The position numbers and the translations under genes are program-made. A DNA stretch of 6,091 nucleotides from Bacteroidales bacterium (GTDB lineage Bacteria > Bacteroidota > Bacteroidia > Bacteroidales > Muribaculaceae). Below are positions 5,310 to 6,091 of this stretch, piece by piece. Every line of letters starts with the position of its first letter. Position 1 is the first letter of the stretch. The stretch lies in assembly GCA_004557195.1 (NCBI GenBank), contig SFER01000196.1, positions 1 through 6,091 of the forward strand, read 5' to 3'. The notes beneath the pieces were generated by a model. That model was not told the DNA's origin, searched no databases, and saw nothing but the letters and a program-made list of their open reading frames with translations.

Positions 5310-5468
5310 GCGTTTTTATGTTATACAACATATTTTTCGAGCATAAAAATGCTTGCTATTAACAATGATTAACCAATAAACCCCTAAAACGCCGTTTTTG
5401 GCTTCTCAATTTAAGATTTGTTTAATCGTGAATGGTTGTAAAATGCATCGTGCAGAAGAATTATTTCG
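5310..5468. other. Intergenic spacer between divergent promoters
   Basis: This AT-rich stretch lies between the leftward small-RNA promoter and the rightward phosphoesterase promoter. I see no gene in it. It contains short dyads: ATGTT/AACAT at 5318-5331, CGAGCAT/ATGCTTG at 5338-5355 (one G-U), and GATT/AATC near 5415-5427. None has a T tract of terminator quality. They could be regulator sites or chance AT-rich symmetry. Confidence 0.4.
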
Positions 5469-5477
5469 TATCTTTGC
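5469..5477 (+). promoter_or_regulatory. Promoter -7 box of the phosphoesterase gene (TATCTTTGC)
   Basis: TATCTTTGC is a full -7 consensus match on the plus strand. No TTG lies at 19-20 bases upstream; the nearest is 30 bases away (5436-5438). The start site near 5482 would leave a leader of about 80 nt before ATG 5562. The leader contains a perfect dyad, ACACAT-T-ATGTGT, at 5496-5508. The A-rich stretch just before the ATG is typical of Bacteroidetes ribosome loading without a Shine-Dalgarno. Confidence 0.55.
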
Positions 5478-5561
5478 AAGAAGAAATTCTGCTTTACACA
5501 TTATGTGTGCTCATCGAGCAGTTGTGTATTAAAAATAACCAAAAACAAAATTAATAACATT

Positions 5562-6091
5562 ATGAAAAACAAATTCAACACACTATTCTCGGCTATTGCG
5601 CTCTTCTCGGGAACCGTTATGTTCACTTCTTGCTCCACATCGAGCAGTGTAACTACTTTTGTGGTGTTGCCCGATACACAAACTTATTTGGAACAATGCC
5701 CCGAGGTTTTCGACTCGCAAATCGATTGGCTGGTTGAAAACCACAAAAAGATAGATGCCGTGCTTCAGGTGGGCGACCTCACACAAGACAATTCTCCTGT
5801 GGAGTGGGCATATATGCAAAAAGCCTTCAATCGCATTGAGAAAGCAGGAATCCCTTATGCTGTTGCGTGGGGCAATCACGATATTGGTAGCAGCCCCGGT
5901 AAATTATCGGATGTGCATAACACTACAGTTGCAAACAAGTATTTCCCTATTTCCTCCTATAGCAAAAAGAATTATTGGGGAGGAAGTGCCGATGGAAACA
6001 CATTGGACAACTATTACATTAATATCAAAGCGGGAGGATGTGATTGGCTGATATTTAACTTGGAATTCGGACCTTCCAACGAAGCCCTGCA
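5562..6091 (+). CDS. Calcineurin-like metallophosphoesterase, lipoprotein, 3' end outside the window
   Basis: From ATG 5562 the frame is open to the window edge (176 codons). The N-terminus is a lipoprotein signal: KNK, a hydrophobic stretch, then FTSC with the acceptor Cys at 24, which suggests export and lipid anchoring. The mature part begins with VVLPDTQ (34-40), then VGDLTQ (70-75) and WGNHD (103-107). These are the first metal-binding blocks of the calcineurin-like superfamily, with Gln (Q40) in the place of the usual His of the D-x-H motif. The C-terminal GHxH block would lie off the edge. The substrate is unknown; related secreted enzymes act on phosphomonoesters or phosphodiesters. 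The gene diverges from the minus-strand operon and has its own promoter. The start is well supported by the signal peptide. Confidence 0.88.
   Translation, partial: MKNKFNTLFSAIALFSGTVMFTSCSTSSSVTTFVVLPDTQTYLEQCPEVFDSQIDWLVENHKKIDAVLQVGDLTQDNSPVEWAYMQKAFNRIEKAGIPYAVAWGNHDIGSSPGKLSDVHNTTVANKYFPISSYSKKNYWGGSADGNTLDNYYINIKAGGCDWLIFNLEFGPSNEAL

Noticed and set aside
5338..5355. CGAGCAT/ATGCTTG hairpin as a terminator
   Set aside because: The stem is short and no T tract follows on either strand in the right position.
1..6091. Both window ends carry CTGCA, suggesting a circular molecule or overlap
   Set aside because: A five-base match is chance level, and joining the ends would stop the phosphoesterase three codons later without its C-terminal motif.
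1..6091. CRISPR arrays, tRNA/rRNA genes, insertion sequences
   Set aside because: I found no regularly spaced repeats, no tRNA-like cloverleaf or rRNA sequence, and no transposase frame or matching terminal repeats.

Overview
The window looks like chromosomal DNA from a member of the Bacteroidales (Bacteroides/Prevotella/Muribaculaceae-like). Three signs point there: the promoters are of the TAnnTTTG (-7) type with no Shine-Dalgarno tracts, the gene order DUF4271 - hemD-like - rnpA - yidD - tatD is one I associate with Bacteroidetes, and the rightmost gene is a Bacteroidetes-style lipoprotein phosphoesterase.

Layout, right to left on the minus strand. A seven-gene run (5108 to 639) encodes an extended-SDR sugar epimerase/reductase-like protein, a LOG-family phosphoribohydrolase, a DUF4271 membrane protein, a uroporphyrinogen-III synthase-like (HemD) protein, the RNase P protein RnpA, the membrane-insertion factor YidD and a short TatD-family metal hydrolase. 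Genes abut or overlap (10 nt, 2-nt gap, 83 nt, then 4-nt ATGA overlaps), except for an 84-nt gap between hemD and rnpA. That gap carries a terminator-like hairpin with a promoter -7 box inside its loop. After tatD there is a long AT-rich hairpin (585-625), then an AT-rich gene that runs off the left edge and encodes an AbiEi-type (type IV toxin-antitoxin) antitoxin. It looks like an acquired defence/TA module attached to the end of a housekeeping operon. Its expected AbiEii partner would lie outside the window.

The 453-bp spacer between the epimerase and the rightmost gene (5109-5561) is not empty. On the minus strand it holds a self-contained small-RNA unit: a TACCTTTGC box (5309-5301), a 9-bp hairpin (5238-5260) flanked by two AAGGTTAA repeats, and an 11-bp stem followed by nine T residues (5193-5161). 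The T tract runs straight into the TTG of the epimerase promoter (TTG-N20-TAACTTTG). On the plus strand a TATCTTTGC box (5469-5477) drives a calcineurin-like metallophosphoesterase lipoprotein whose 3' end lies beyond the window.

The housekeeping genes link tRNA processing (RnpA), membrane protein biogenesis (YidD, DUF4271) and nucleotide/cofactor metabolism (LOG, HemD-like). The small-RNA unit and the operator-like hairpin in front of the antitoxin are the most promising less-explored elements.
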